In this document: positions 11,401 to 27,474 of the stretch, piece by piece
Layout: each line of letters starts with the position of its first letter
Position numbering within the stretch: position 1 is the stretch's first letter
Assembly (NCBI GenBank): GCA_019914945.1
Contig: CM034100.1
Span: forward strand, 18,487,096-18,551,095
Reading direction: 5' to 3'
Length of the DNA: 64,000 nt
Origin: Typha latifolia
Lineage: Eukaryota; Streptophyta; Magnoliopsida; Poales; Typhaceae
Made by a program: the position numbers and the translations under genes
The notes under the pieces: model-generated
Databases searched by the model: none
What the model saw: the letters and a program-made list of their open reading frames with translations, nothing else
What the model was told of the DNA's origin: nothing

Positions 11401-14400
11401 TTCTGGTAGAAATCTACAATCTAGTTTATCTGTACCTGGGCCTTTAACTGTTGGGGTTGATCGTGGTGCTCGCATGTTACCTGGTGGAAATGGTATGGGA
11501 ATGATGTGTGGTGTAAGTCGAGGTATGCCTTTGCCAAGGCCAGGCTTCCAGGGACTTAATCACCCGGGAATGTTAAATATGGTTCCTACTGCAAATATGC
11601 TGTCAACCAATGGGCATGGAATACAGAACACAGTCAATGTCCAACAAGGTGCTGTCTCTGGCCCAGGAAGCTCGATATTGAGGCCGCGGGAACCTCTGCC
11701 AATGATGCGGGTGAGCTATCAGTTCAATATTTCAGCTTTGCTGATAAGTTACTAGGGTTCAGTTTGGTTTTGATAGTTACATGTAGTTTATATTTTTATA
11801 AGGTGAAACTTAAAATGGGTGATTGAGTTGTAGTATCTCAATGATAAACATCTCATTTTTGAATGGTTGCTTGCCAAATCATTAGTTTAGCAGCCCCAGG
11901 AAGCATGATGATTCTAGTGCTTCTCTTTGAGCTTTATTATGAAATTGGCGAAGAAAAATGCAAGAGATTAACCTTGTAGACTTATTAATTGAGGTTTGAC
12001 TACATCAAATAATTCTATTCATTCTACTTCATTTTGGCAATATCTTCAATGTAAGTTGAGAACCATCATATTTCCTCTTTCTCACTAGCTAATTCTCTTT
12101 CTGGGTTGTTCTCTATCCTTTTTGACACCTTCCAATCGAGTCATTTGTTGTGTCTCTAATAGACAGTCTGGTGGCTTTCTAAATTTTTTTTTATTATGTT
12201 TGTATATGAAGCTGTTTTTAACTTGTTCAATATACAACTTCTTTAGCTTTCTTCTCTATGCAATGAATCTATCCTAACATTATCTTAGGGGCCATTTGGT
12301 TTCATGTATTTCAAAATGCAGCATCAGTAGTGTTAAATTTGAAATCAATGTAAACAATATCATATATTTTATTTTCTTTCCTCCCATTAAAGGTTGGAAG
12401 AATGTGTTTTGAGTTTTGGCATCCACTTGATTGAAGTGGATGCCAAAATACAATGTTGGACCCAACTTAGCCCTTTGAAATGATAATTTATGGGACCCAT
12501 AAAAAAATTCAATTTTTATATTATATTTTATAAGTGCGGATGCAGTTTTTTAAATACATAAAACCAAATGGCCTCGTTGTTATTTTCACCCTTGGACTGG
12601 CCTTTTCTTCAACGTTTCAATGGAAATATAAAGGAGACTTTCCTACTTGCCTGATGTTTGCATGGCCTTTTGCAATTTTTTGGTTATTATATGTATGACA
12701 TACCATGGCTCTTTGTTGTACTATAATTTTTCTCTGTTGGTAACTTGGTATTTAGATCTGTTGGAGGGCATTTTCCAGTTTGCGGCAAGCTTGAATTGAT
12801 GTACAATTGTATGGCATTCTAAAACTTGCATGACTTTCTTGGCCAACTTTTTACATATTTTCAGTGAAGATATTTCATATTTACTTACCAGTGAACGTTA
12901 AACATTTCAGACATTCTTTTACCTAAACAATGATTAGTACACATTTCATAACTTGTGCCTGTTTGAAACTAATTGGAAATATAATTTGCCAGAGGAAATG
13001 GAGTCATTTGTGTTCTATATGAAATCTTTTGTGTGGTAACTGTTGCTTCATTTGCCTTGATGATGCATGATCTCAATCTTCTATGGAACGTGGCTTTTAG
13101 GTTAGCTCTTAAACGCCAACATAAAATAAACTTGATCACCACTTAGTGTACATTCAAGTGCTCATGAGTTCAAGTCATGGAAACAATCCTTTCTGTACTG
13201 AGGGTAAGGCTGCATGTATATTGTTTTCTCTAGTCAACTGTTAGTAGGAGTATAATCGAGCTGAAATTGAACGGAGGCCTGTTCAAGCTAAGCTTGAAAT
13301 CAATTTCGAGCTTAAGTAAAGTAATATAATCATGCTCGTCTCATTATTTTCATTTCAAGCTGATTTTAGCATATTTTTGGATGAGTTGAGCTTGAGCGTA
13401 AACAAGCTGCTTGATAAACAAAATCAAATATTTTTCTAGTTGAGCCTAATTCAAGCTTGAATTTTATCAAACTTGAATTAATTCAAGCTTGATTAAATGA
13501 GTTGATATGAACCTTCAGATCTTGATCCAATAGAGCCTCATCGACCCTTATACTAAACTGTATATATTTGTATTTCGAGCCTTATCAAGCCAACACTGAG
13601 TAAGCCTACCTATGATCAAACCTGGCTTGAAATTAATTTCAAGCCTAATCTAATGAATCAAGCTCTACATATTTATAAATGAGTTGAGTTTCATTGAGTC
13701 TTGTTGCGCCGCCTGGATCATATTGGCAGCCTTAACCAATGGCTGGAGCCTTGTTCACTAGGATGCCCCCTTCAGCATCCATGGACTGAAAAAAAGATCA
13801 GATGTTAAGAAAGTCATTCAGAGGCCACAAATCCCATGGAATTTAGAGAAAAGTAAAATTTGCAAATTTTGGTGCATGGTGCTTCAAATTAGCTTTTAAA
13901 GTATGGTTACATAAAAGCGATATATATTCATATAGCAAGATGAAAAGAGAAGGCATACTTTGCATGTTTAACACAATTCATGCTCTCTTATTTGAATTCT
14001 GAATGCTGTAATCTGCTCTATGTAGCCCGGTCAGAACATCGACGACCATAGGCAAATGATGATGCAAGAACTCCATATGCAAGCTTCACAAGGGAATGGT
14101 CAAGCTGCCCCTCCTTTCAGTGGTGTCAGTGCACCTTTTCCTACTGCAACAGCTTCTTCACCTGTACAGTCATTTCAGGTTCAACAATCGCAACAGCCGC
14201 ATCAGATACCACAACAGCCTCATCAGATGCCGCAACAGCCGCACTTGCTTGGAAACCCTCACCACCCTCATATCCAAGGGATTAACCATTCGAGCCCACA
14301 GCAGCAGGCTTATGCTATTCGCTTTGCCAAAGAGAGGCAAATCCAACAACGGATGATGTCCCAACCACAGCATGGTTTTCCTGGATCCACCAGCGCCATG

Positions 14401-15462
14401 GCGTCGATGCAAAATAGTTCACAAATCCAACAACCAACTCAGTCATCTGTCTCTTCAGTTCCTTCTTCACAAGCACAACATAAGCAGCAGCATATGACGC
14501 ATAATCAACCAGCTGGCTCTGGAATGCCTAATCAGATTATGAAGCAAAGACAGCGACAGCAGGTTCAACAACAACAGTCTAGGCAAAATCAGCAGCAAAG
14601 GCAACAGTCACAACAGCAGGCTAAGCTTATGAAAGGTTTAGGCAGAGGGAGCATGCTGATGCACCAGAACCTGTCAGTAGATGGCTCTCAAGCCAGTGGC
14701 TTTTCAAACACCCCCAAAAACCAAGTTCCAGAGAAAAATATGGTGCAACAGGGCCAAGGTTTCTTCCCTGGCAATGCTAATTTAAATCCCTCTTTACCTC
14801 AACCTGGAAATCAATCTAAATTATACCCTCGTCCACTGCCACAATCATCAAAACTAGTGTCCGCAATGCCTTCTCACTCTGATAGTTCTAACCAAGGTCC
14901 TGTACAGGGTTCTCCCAATCACACCTTGTTAGCTTCCCAGCAACCACATGTTCCTCCTTCGTTGCCCTTGTCCAATCATCAGCAGCAAGTTCAGATTAAT
15001 CCATCTCAGCAGAATACTCAAAGAGGGATGATTCAGCAAAATCGCCAACTGAATTCAGATGGTAGGATAGAGTCCCCAACTGACCAAGCCCAAATTAATC
15101 AGATGATTCCAGTTACATCCGTTCCTCATTGTACAGATTCAGGCAGTTCTCCTGTGGTTTCATCTTTAACCCATTGGAAGAAAGAACCGTCATATGATAC
15201 AGGCACAAGAACTTCAACAGCTCAGTTGGCTAGTACTCCGCATGAGACTTTAGGGGGAAATGAAATGTTACTGCCATCTTCCAGCCAAGGTTTAGTACAG
15301 AGGCAAATGTCAGGAGGTGCATCTCTTCATGGACATAATGTTGGGGGCCAGTGGCAGCAACAACAGTCTCAGCAGCAACAACAGCAGCAGCCTCAGCATC
15401 AGCATCGGCCAGTGACACCAGGCAATGTATATGCAGAGCCTTCAAACTCAGGACCAGGATGA
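2413..15462 (+). CDS. EAF1: EAF1: HSA/SANT scaffold subunit of NuA4 histone acetyltransferase
   Basis: Plant EAF1 is the nuclear scaffold of the NuA4 complex, which acetylates H4 and H2A. Exons, all with matching phases: 2413-2501, 2584-2638, 2737-2834, 2942-4415, 4502-4621, 4786-5040, 5529-5714, 5926-6006, 7032-7092, 7179-7765, 7836-7886, 8631-8688, 8791-8987, 9459-9512, 9605-9685, 10042-10179, 10331-10447, 10782-10879, 11025-11240, 11320-11710, 14026-15462 (1947 aa). Visible features: conserved N-terminal block with SPRR and REERRRELEFLEK; long Ser/Asn-rich acidic region (about 81-570); HSA helix (about 590-650: WDFVLEEMAWMANDF, ERLWK); Lys-rich nuclear signals near 990; SANT/Myb-like domain (about 1113-1175: PWSNFEDQALVVLVHDMGPNW); GSARQLFQRLQGP block; Gln/Pro-rich tail (1470-1947). 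The codons just before 2413 (2393-2412) still read as the conserved V-N-A-E-V-D-S, so the family start probably lies in an undetected upstream exon and ATG 2413 is a fallback. The intron after 10179 appears to be GC-AG. Family identity is near certain; exact N terminus is not. Confidence 0.93.
10180..10330 (+). other. EAF1: GC-AG intron of EAF1
   Basis: The exon ends in the conserved G-I-P-K and the next resumes with GSARQLFQ at 10331. The only junction that keeps frame is ccaaag followed by gcatca, a GC donor, paired with the acceptor tatcag. No GT lies close enough downstream to substitute. Confidence 0.7.
12288..12575. mobile_element. Fold-back MITE in the largest EAF1 intron
   Basis: The left end, ggccatttggtttcatgtat, is matched in inverted orientation by the right end at 12552-12573 with one mismatch over 22 bases. 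The inverted similarity continues inward with small gaps. The element is about 288 bp, AT-rich and has no ORF, as expected for a non-autonomous DNA transposon. A second, perfect inverted repeat sits inside at 12414-12448. A TTA lies next to the left end and another a few bases past the right end, which might suggest a Tourist/PIF-Harbinger origin, but I could not define a clean target duplication. Confidence 0.75.
12414..12448. repeat. Perfect 15-bp stem, 5-base loop hairpin inside the MITE
   Basis: Arms ttttggcatccactt and aagtggatgccaaaa are exact reverse complements around the loop gattg. Together with the terminal repeats, this allows the intron transcript to form a nested hairpin. Confidence 0.85.
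13250..13700. repeat. Palindrome-rich CAAGCTTG repeat in EAF1 intron
   Basis: Dense short inverted and direct repeats of ttcaagcttgaa, gagctt and gcctga-like words fill this stretch. It includes a perfect 22-bp palindrome at 13624-13645 (GGCTTGAAAT and its complement) and AATTCAAGCTTGAATT near 13450. The composition recalls dispersed 'AAGCTCGAGC' repeats common in plant intergenic DNA; a related block lies at 53.9 kb. Intronic, no coding potential. Exact ends not determined. Confidence 0.55.
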
Positions 15463-17744
15463 TAAAGAGTAAAGCCAGATCGACCATTTTCGGAGAAGTG
15501 GCTCTCTTCTCTAATGTAAAGCTAGTGTACAGGTATTTCAATGCTATAGTATGCAGTATATGGCGTACATAATTTGCTTATCATTTTGTTCAGTGCTCCC
15601 AACATCCATATTCATTAACATCCATTCTATTTATCTGAACTAGAATATGTTTGATGTCGGAATAATCCGATGGGCAAACCTTCATGGAAATGTTTATCAA
15701 TTATTTTTCAATTACAGAAAGATTGTGAATTAAAGCCACTGTTGGCAAGAAAATTTACTTGAAAGCATGGAATTGTTGAGAATATAAAATGCATCTTCAT
15801 TACAGAGTTCGATCAATTGGCTTGCAGAGATACTTTTGTTCTAGTCTTAGTTTCTGTATATGTTAACTGCCTTCTTTTGTTTGTTAATTTGCACGTGAAA
15901 GTCTTAACCAAGTTGAATTAGCTTCTCTTACTATGGATAAACATGTTCCATATATCTAAATTATATGTAGAACTAAACTTTCATGAGTGTTGTGCAAATT
16001 GGTTCTTTATTTATGTGTATGTTTATTTTCACATAAGCATGCTAAAGTATCTGAAGAGGATAGGAATTGTACAGGGATTTTACTATGCAATTACTGATAT
16101 TGTTTACAGAATTAGGGATTTCGATTTATATTTTTTTACATTAGTTGTGTTCTGTTTGCTGAGCTTTTCTCTCAATTTATGCTGTAGGTTTCCAGGCAAT
16201 GAAAGCTGAGGAATACCCCATTGTGCTTGTCTATTCCCAACTTGAGCTAATTCCACTTACTTCAAGGCCAGGTACATAATTGCGTCCTTGCCTTATCTAA
16301 TGTCTTCACCACACCAGTTAGATCTGACTTCCTTAGGATGGAGTTGTGTGGTTGTAATGATTTTTTCTTTCTTTTGTAGTTGAAACTGTAACCCGAATTG
16401 GTCTTATGTTGTATATTTTGCCCATGATATGCATATTTTACTAGAGCTGGGCATACATTGTGCAATTGGTGAGCCTTTTCCCACAGCAGTTTTGATGATT
16501 AAAATTTGTACAGAACAGTCTCTGTTTCCTAGTGGAAACTCTTGTACTACTAGTCACTGAACTGATAGCCTCTCATATCATTAACATTTATTAACATTAT
16601 TTTGCATTTTCATCTCTTCATTGGATCTTGTGGTCCTGGAAGATGGGGAGGTTTATACCCTCCGGCAGCATTTTTTGGCTAGCTTCCACTTCCTCTGGAG
16701 AAAGCAAAAGAAACATTACCTTGTAACCTCCAGAATTGATAGGGCCAGTAGGAGGAACAATTTACTCCTTTAATTTGCTAACCTTTTTGTGCAGCAGCAG
16801 CACATCGACTATACGTTAGCAGCCGGGGTACAGGTTTGCGGAGTTGCATAAAAATGGACTTCACGGTTACTTTAAACATAGTAGAGGTTCAAACAAATTT
16901 CATGATATCTCAGGCATAGAGGTATGGTTGCCCATATCTTTGTTCGTCAAATCCTGTATTGGTGCGAGTATGCACCTTCAAATTTGAGGACGGAGATTGG
17001 AGAATGTAGACTAAAAACGTAGATTTTCTGATGTAAACGACGTCTAAAACTATTGCTTAAGAAAAGTAATAAACATTATATGTTATCATTGCTGATATTT
17101 TAAATGTATTAAATGATCTCAAGTAGTCTTGTTGGTTGACGATTAGGAATGCTGGATGAATTGGCAATATGTTGTATCTTGTAAATTTCACTAAACTGGC
17201 TAGATCACGGACTCTTTTTGTACTACTGTCTACTGGATCCTGAATCTGATTCAGATTTCCTGCTATTGTCATCGTAGTCATGACCGTCAGTTCTTCTCTT
17301 TTTCTTTTGAGAAAATGCGACCGTCCTTAGTTAATACTATATTCTGTAATAAGTGTTGGAGATGCGCGCATAGCATTTGATGCACGGCTCGATGAACAAT
17401 GGCCACACGTACGACTATTCTGCAAAATTTTCCCCGTGTCGTTTGATTAATCTACTCAAAATATTTGTAACTATGGTTAGTGATTATATATTAGAATTTC
17501 AAATCAGCGAACCCGTCATTGATGCAATCGGCATTATGACAAGCTTCGGTATTGTGCAGTATTGTCTCAAATTTCCTGAATCGTTAGCATCCCATCCAAT
17601 CTATTGTACAATGTTTGCAAACAAAATGATGTATTCTTGTATAATTAAGATCAGTACCCCTCGGTCAGGTACTCATTTTGTACAGTTCAGCAATCTCGAT
17701 GCTAGCGGTAAATGAATGTGTAAAACTTTTTCTTTTTGCACAAC
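15463..17744. other. EAF1 3' region and convergent spacer to the CIPK gene
   Basis: The first part should be the EAF1 3' UTR. A donor-like site (acag/gtattt, about 15531) and an acceptor-like site (gctgtag before gtttccaggc, about 16187) suggest the UTR may be spliced. The more balanced composition at 16630-16860 could be a distal 3' UTR exon. The 112-residue ORF at 17377-17715 resembles no family I know and lies next to the end of the opposing kinase gene, so I do not call it a gene. Nothing else is supported. Confidence 0.35.
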
Positions 17745-21658
<3,914 letters not shown>

Positions 21659-21826
21659 TAACGAGCCTTGCCTTCTCTCCCACTCCTCTTCTCGATTCCC
21701 TTCTCTTTTCCTTCCCCGCGATCCAAAGCTTCCCAAAATAGAAAAGGAATGGGAGTCGACTCGGAAGGAATCGTCCTCGGGGATCGGCACTGACTTTTGC
21801 GTTCGAGGTGGTGCAGAGGGAGCCGG

Positions 21827-21835
21827 TACTTATAG
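21827..21835 (-). promoter_or_regulatory. TATA box of the CIPK gene
   Basis: Read on the minus strand: ctataagta. It lies about 170 bases upstream of the chosen ATG (21658) and implies transcription starting near 21800, only about 10 bases before the alternative ATG at 21790. Confidence 0.5.
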
Positions 21836-21839
21836 GGGA

Positions 21840-22968
21840 GGTGAAGCGATCCCAAGCGGGCCTTATTTACATGCGACACCTATATCACTAGGAAAAAGGA
21901 TATATTAAGAAGGATAAGGGATACCGTCACCATAGCGTCCGGTCACCGCTCGGTCCAACCCAAATCTTATTCCTATAACACCGATTAGTACGCGTGCCAT
22001 ACAAACTACACAGGGATCATTTTGTACCCGTATATGACTGACGGTGGTGACCGGATCCTGAATTCCTTTGCTCCATATACCTTCCAACTTATTGCGTGCA
22101 CAAAAGAGGTATCTAATATCTTGTCCGGCAGTTAATTTACCCAAATGCCCTTTTCTTTAAGGAAGGACGAGGTAACTGGCTGGCTAAATTATTATTCTCC
22201 TTATCTCATCTTAAGCAAAGTGTTTTAATAGAATAATGCGATCAAGGTTCCGACACTTTTATCCATTACGCGCCGAACAAGGGAGGGTATAAGTAATAAG
22301 TTATATATGTTAAAATTATTACTCGGATAGATAGAGATATAAGAAGGGCCATAATGGCTTGTGACGACTGTCGAGAAGATGTGTTCCACATAACTATTAG
22401 TTTTTTTTTTTTTTAAATAAAAAATTCTCCTGTTATTTTTCTTAATCAACGGCTTGTATGTACTAGTAAGGTGAAAAAGGGCAAAAGGGCTGAGATAAGA
22501 GCTGTTTGAAAGGCACGTTTAGTTATGAACTGTTAACATTTAGAAGACATAATTTATTCATCAAGGCACTTATACGAGGACCTTACGTGTCCTTCCTTGA
22601 TAAAAATATTTGAATACAGTAAGAGAAAATGGTTTAATCTTCTTCAACTTTGAAAAGGACCAACGTAAGATGACACGGTCATCTCCTTATTGGTTGTTTA
22701 AAGAGTTGAAAGATTTAAATAAAAGCAAAGCATGTCATGCAACTGATTAGTTTTCTCTCTCTTTATATATATATATATAATATTGCTCGGTCATATATAA
22801 CAGAGATTGTCAATGCAGCAATTTTCTCTCTCTCTTTATTTTTTGTTGTGCTTTTTCTTCTTTGTAATAGTATACATTTTATGACAAAGAAACATCACTT
22901 TTATTAGTAGAATAACCTTTTTTCCATATTGGATTTCAAAAATGCGCCTCCACTTAGCTGCGAATTAT

Positions 22969-23013
<45 letters not shown>

Positions 23014-24090
23014 AATAAAATGATTTAGATATCAGTTTATTTGAGTTGTATTTATTATCTCTCCCTGTCATCAAATATTTAATTAGGAACATTAGCATCT
23101 TAACTAATCTGTTTAAAAAATTAATAAAAAAACATAAGTCCCCAGATGCACAACTAGTACGCATTCGCTCTTGAATTAGCTAGTCGCACCTGGAATACCA
23201 CGGACACGGTAGCTGGAGAATGTAATGCAAGTAAATTGTTGGTGTACGTTCTTATCCAAAAATTAAGCTAAAGTGAAAAGGACAACCACCTGTGACGCGC
23301 TTTGGTTTTGGATGAAGATTAAATATGACAATAAAATTAATAAGCTAGCTTCGCGACGATAAGTTAAAGTCATCCTGCAATATTTGACACTAATTAAGCT
23401 TTCATATTTTGGGGACTTTTTACCAGGCTTCAATCGTCAGAAGAACCATTCAATTAATATATTGGAAAAAGAAAGCAAGGAAAACAAGGCCAAAAGAATT
23501 GTTCAACTTATACACATCAGATGTGATGGGCAGGGCAGGGCTGTACACCGATATAATAATTAGGGCCCTCTCAAAATTTCACATTAAATCATATGAATAA
23601 TAATTTAATATATCATTATAATTTACTTAACTATTTTCTGTTCTTTTTTATTTAATTACTATTTTAAAGAAATTATTTCTTATTCGCTAAATTTTCCAGA
23701 TCTTTGAAACTAACTAGGAAAAACATTTGAGCTTACATGCAATAGTTTTATGAGTTGTTGGTACGAGTAACTGGCCACTTAACTGTTTTAGCTAAAGAAG
23801 TTTGAGAAAACCATACAATTTATTAGATTTTAAATATGGAGTGGAGGTAGCCAAAAATACTGGGGCCATTTGGATAACTAAAGCTACTGGGGCACCTCGG
23901 GATTAACTTTCTTGGTGGTTAATTAGAAACACTTGTTGAAATTTTTTTATCAACTTCCATGATACTTGTTGTGCATATACTTATATAAAGACTATAGATA
24001 TAAAATTAGATATTAAAAATATTTTGGATGTCTTGTCGTTTGGCTGAAAGTTATAAGCATAAGAGAAGTAATGTTAATAGTCCAAAAATT
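21840..24090. other. AT-rich intergenic DNA upstream of CIPK
   Basis: No supported gene. It contains the CIPK upstream region with CCGGTCACC at 21939 and its inverse at 22046, a T run near 22400 and (AT)n at 22972-23008. ORFs here are short, AT-driven and match no family I recognise. Confidence 0.5.
22972..23008. repeat. (AT)n microsatellite
   Basis: About 18 uninterrupted AT units. Confidence 0.95.
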
Positions 24091-24119
24091 ATATATATTT
24101 GGAGTACTATTTGTGTGGC

Positions 24120-24590
24120 GGAGAAGTGATAGATGCATGCATGGTCCATGCAGTCGGCACCATTTCGACCAGCAAAGAGACTACAAATCCAAGTGAAGCC
24201 CGGCTCCCATTGGTAATGCGTTGTTTAGCCAATGTGGGGCCTTTTTGGCGGTGCACTGCACTATCTATCCGATCTCATCTACCTCACAAACTACCTTCCC
24301 CGCTAAAAGGCACGGAGATCTCTCTCGCCCGAGACTCGAGAGCGAGCAAAACCGTGCGAGATAGCAGCCGGCCTAGCGACGTGGCAAAGGATGGACCGCG
24401 TATAGATCAAAATTGGTACATCAAGCGGGCCCCACCGCACTGTACGTCGCATGTGAAGCTGCACGTTCGACAGGGCCCACAGCACTGCGAGATGATTGGC
24501 CCTTCTCCGGTGGGACCCATTATGTGCAGCTCGTGCTTTGCATGGGAGCGGGCTGCTGCAAACGCGGTGACGGGACGCTGCTAAATAGCT
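24120..24590. other. GC-rich intergenic island with a long chance ORF
   Basis: Composition jumps to GC-rich with repeated GGGCCCAC, GGGCCCCAC, GTGGGACCC and GTGGGGCC words (TCP-type or site-II-like). A 161-codon plus-strand ORF (24099-24584) and a 60-codon antisense ORF exist because stop codons are rare in such DNA. The predicted protein has no recognisable domain and no nearby splice structure supports it. It may be a displaced promoter, a transposon piece or a relic gene. Confidence 0.4.
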
Positions 24591-24601
24591 CCTCCTTGGT
24601 T

Positions 24602-24638
24602 GGGTTTTGGTTTTGGTTTTGGTTTTGGTTTTGGTTTG
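24602..24638. repeat. (GGTTTT)6 hexanucleotide repeat
   Basis: Six near-perfect GGTTTT units directly follow the GC-rich island. A shorter AACCAAAACC-type relative lies inside the 5'-nucleotidase gene near 46600. Confidence 0.95.
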
Positions 24639-24989
24639 AATGCTAGCTTTTTAATATATGTATATATTTGAAACATTGCAGTAGGCAGTAGGCAGTAGGT
24701 AAGGTTGGAGATTTTCTCACATTTAACTTAATTTCATCACAGAGGCGGTGCAATAAGCCAACGCAGAGAGTTAACAGTTACTCGGCTCCTATCAATAATC
24801 ATCCTATAGACTATAGACTATGGAGTATGGAGTACGATCATTGGTCCCTCCTTTTAAATTTGTTTCTGTCAACTTTAATTAATGTACTATTGCGCCCAAA
24901 ACTTCATTTTTAAAATGTTCAAACTAAATATTATACGTGAAATAGACACACTTCTTTGCTTAAGTAAAAAGCGAAAGAAATATTTAAAA

Positions 24990-25460
24990 AATAAAAGCAA
25001 AGATGGACGTCAAGATTTTAATGTGAAAAAATTCAAACAGAAAAAAACTACGAATCCAAACTCGAAACAAAACCAATCACTAGAATAGTAGCAGTCACTA
25101 GAATCCACGATTCACCGCTTCTCGTGATTGATATCCAACCTCAGTAGCCCTCGAGATTGATCTTTCGTCTAAATAGCCCTTAAGACGAAATATTAAGTAT
25201 TGTAAAAGAGTCGGACCTTGTTGGTTGAAAAAACAATGCAGCCTTAAGAATTCTCCTTCAAATTGCTTCACCAACTAACTTAGAGTTAGGGCATCACAAT
25301 ACTTATATATGATCTCCAAGATAGAGTTAAATTCAAGTCTTATCCAAACTTACGAAAGTCCAAAAATTACAAACTTCGTAGGTGCATTCGAACGCTGATC
25401 TCTATTTGTGCGAACATGCTATGAACCCAAAAAAATTTCTCGTTTGATTTTGCAATTCTT
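24990..25460. mobile_element. Possible worn LTR-retrotransposon fragment
   Basis: Phrases such as tcaagattttaatgtgaaaaaattc and ctcgagattgatctttcgtctaaatagccc resemble terminal regions of plant copia-like elements. There is no coding sequence and no paired LTR in the window. Weak, recall-based call. Confidence 0.2.
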
Positions 25461-26531
25461 CAAACCAAATGCTCTACGTCTTTATCCTATAATAGCTAGA
25501 GTGGGATATATATGGCCTGATATGCTTGCACTTAAAAGTAATTAACTGGGGAAGATGATCAATCGATCGACGGATGTCCCACGTGTCTACTAACTACTGC
25601 ATGCAGTCGTAATAAATTAAATAGATGTCATGAGTTTGCGTGACAGCATTCTATTGTCTACAAAATAAGGACCCAAGGAACACCCTTCTTGTACATTTAG
25701 AAAGATTAACAAGTTTGATTAGTTTAATATTTGTACAATTAGCTTTTCAAAATTTTAATATATATATATATATACATACATACATATAGTACGGTACTAG
25801 GTAGAGAAAAAGAAGAGATTAGAGATTTGGAGGAGGCATGCAGGTGTGAATACGGATCGAACTTTGTTTCCATCATCTATGAGTCAACACGTGACGGTCA
25901 ACTGGCCTAATTCCTCTTGAGAATCAAGTTCAAATTTAACAAATAATAATGCATGCATGTTTCACGTGAGAATTAAATAAACTAGAGAGATGTTGTACTC
26001 GTACCTAATAAGCCTTTATGGTGGAGCACATCTTATTCATATGTTATTTCTTCTGTTTCAACTAGCTCAACAGCTCTGAATACTTGTGTACACATATGTT
26101 TAGCTATATATAATTTTCTCTGTAAAGTATTAATTATAAAAAGTGTTTGGCAACAAAGAAAAATAATAGAGGAATCCATGCTTAGACCATTACAATACAT
26201 CCTATTGCTATATATCTGATTTAATATTAATTACTGTCTTTATCTTTCACTAGTGTAAATGAACCAGACTAGCCGCTTTATTCCCATTCGCTTTATTCCC
26301 ATTTGTTGTTGACTAACCCAAGAGAAAGATATACATACATGCACGAAAAATTTAGAGAAAGAACAGCGTTAGAAAAAAAGGTAGTTTGACCGATCAAATG
26401 AGTACAATTGACGTATATCATATATGGGTATAGCATGAATTAATTTGAACCTTTTATTTGTTTTCAAAGTCGATCATCTAGCAACCGCCAATTCAGATCG
26501 ATTATAATTATTATATAAAACGTGTTTCACA

Positions 26532-26554
26532 TCCGTCCGTCCGTCCGTCCGTCC
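26532..26554. repeat. (CCGT)n tetranucleotide repeat
   Basis: Five to six tandem CCGT units. Confidence 0.95.
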
Positions 26555-26845
26555 AATTGTTAGCTAACATATATAATATTGCTAGCTCAACTAATTAATT
26601 TATCTACGTAATATAATGTAATGTAAATAAACTAAGAGAGAATATGCAGTCGTAAATGTTGAAATCTGTGTCCTTTATTCCCTACCTAATCGGACAAACT
26701 CCTGGATTGGAAGTTGATTCGTTTGCCCAAGTTTACGTAAGCTAAGTTCCTAACACGTGAACGTGAACTAGATCTATTGTATAAACACACGTTTGGCGTA
26801 GTGTGTCGCACCTAAAAATCCATATCTTGAAGATGACAATTATAC

Positions 26846-26851
<6 letters not shown>

Positions 26852-26879
<28 letters not shown>
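26852..26879. repeat. (AT)n microsatellite
   Basis: About 14 AT units. Confidence 0.9.
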
Positions 26880-26882
<3 letters not shown>

Positions 26883-27474
26883 CGATTAAGATGCCTGGAC
26901 AATCAAAAACTCTGGCTTATATGCAGATTACATGTAAGATAACTAATGGACTAATAAATGCTAAGGAACACAAATATTTTCAAAAGAAATTAAACTAACA
27001 TGAATACGTTATAATAATAATTTGCATACTTAACCCATTAGCCACTTGTCTAATTTTTGAAAGAGGGACCACAAAAGTTTCCCAACTGTCCCTGATCTTT
27101 ACGTTTTGATATTTTAACCTTGCATATTCATCATGCATATATATACAAATAATTACAGTTTGATCCCTAAATTATTTTTGACACCGACTCGCTTTATCTA
27201 TGAAAAATTAATGGAAGGAGTGTTTGAGATATTCTAAATAAGTCTAGGGTCTATGTATCACAAAATAAAAAAAAAATCAAAGGAAGTATATATGTGAAAA
27301 AGAATCATAATTAAATACACTCTAAAAGAATTATTTTCTTGAATTGATTATTGGCATCTTTTTCTTTTGAAAAATAGTCATACTGATCATGTCATTAGTT
27401 TTATTAAACAATTACAGCTTGATACATAAAAAGAGAGGCGAGCGACGGATGGCTGTGACGAACGGCGAGACTAT

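Larger units (their letters stand above)
25460..27470. other. AT-rich intergenic DNA with microsatellites
   Basis: No supported gene. It contains (CCGT)n at 26532-26554 and (AT)n at 26852-26879, plus several ATGCATGC-like words. Nothing else stands out. Confidence 0.5.

Noticed and set aside
17377..17715. 112-codon plus-strand ORF next to the CIPK 3' end
   Set aside because: Composition is random, no domain is recognisable, and it lies at the convergent gene boundary.
24099..24584. 161-codon ORF in the GC-rich island
   Set aside because: Explained by scarcity of stop codons in GC-rich DNA; no domain, no splice structure, and a competing antisense ORF.
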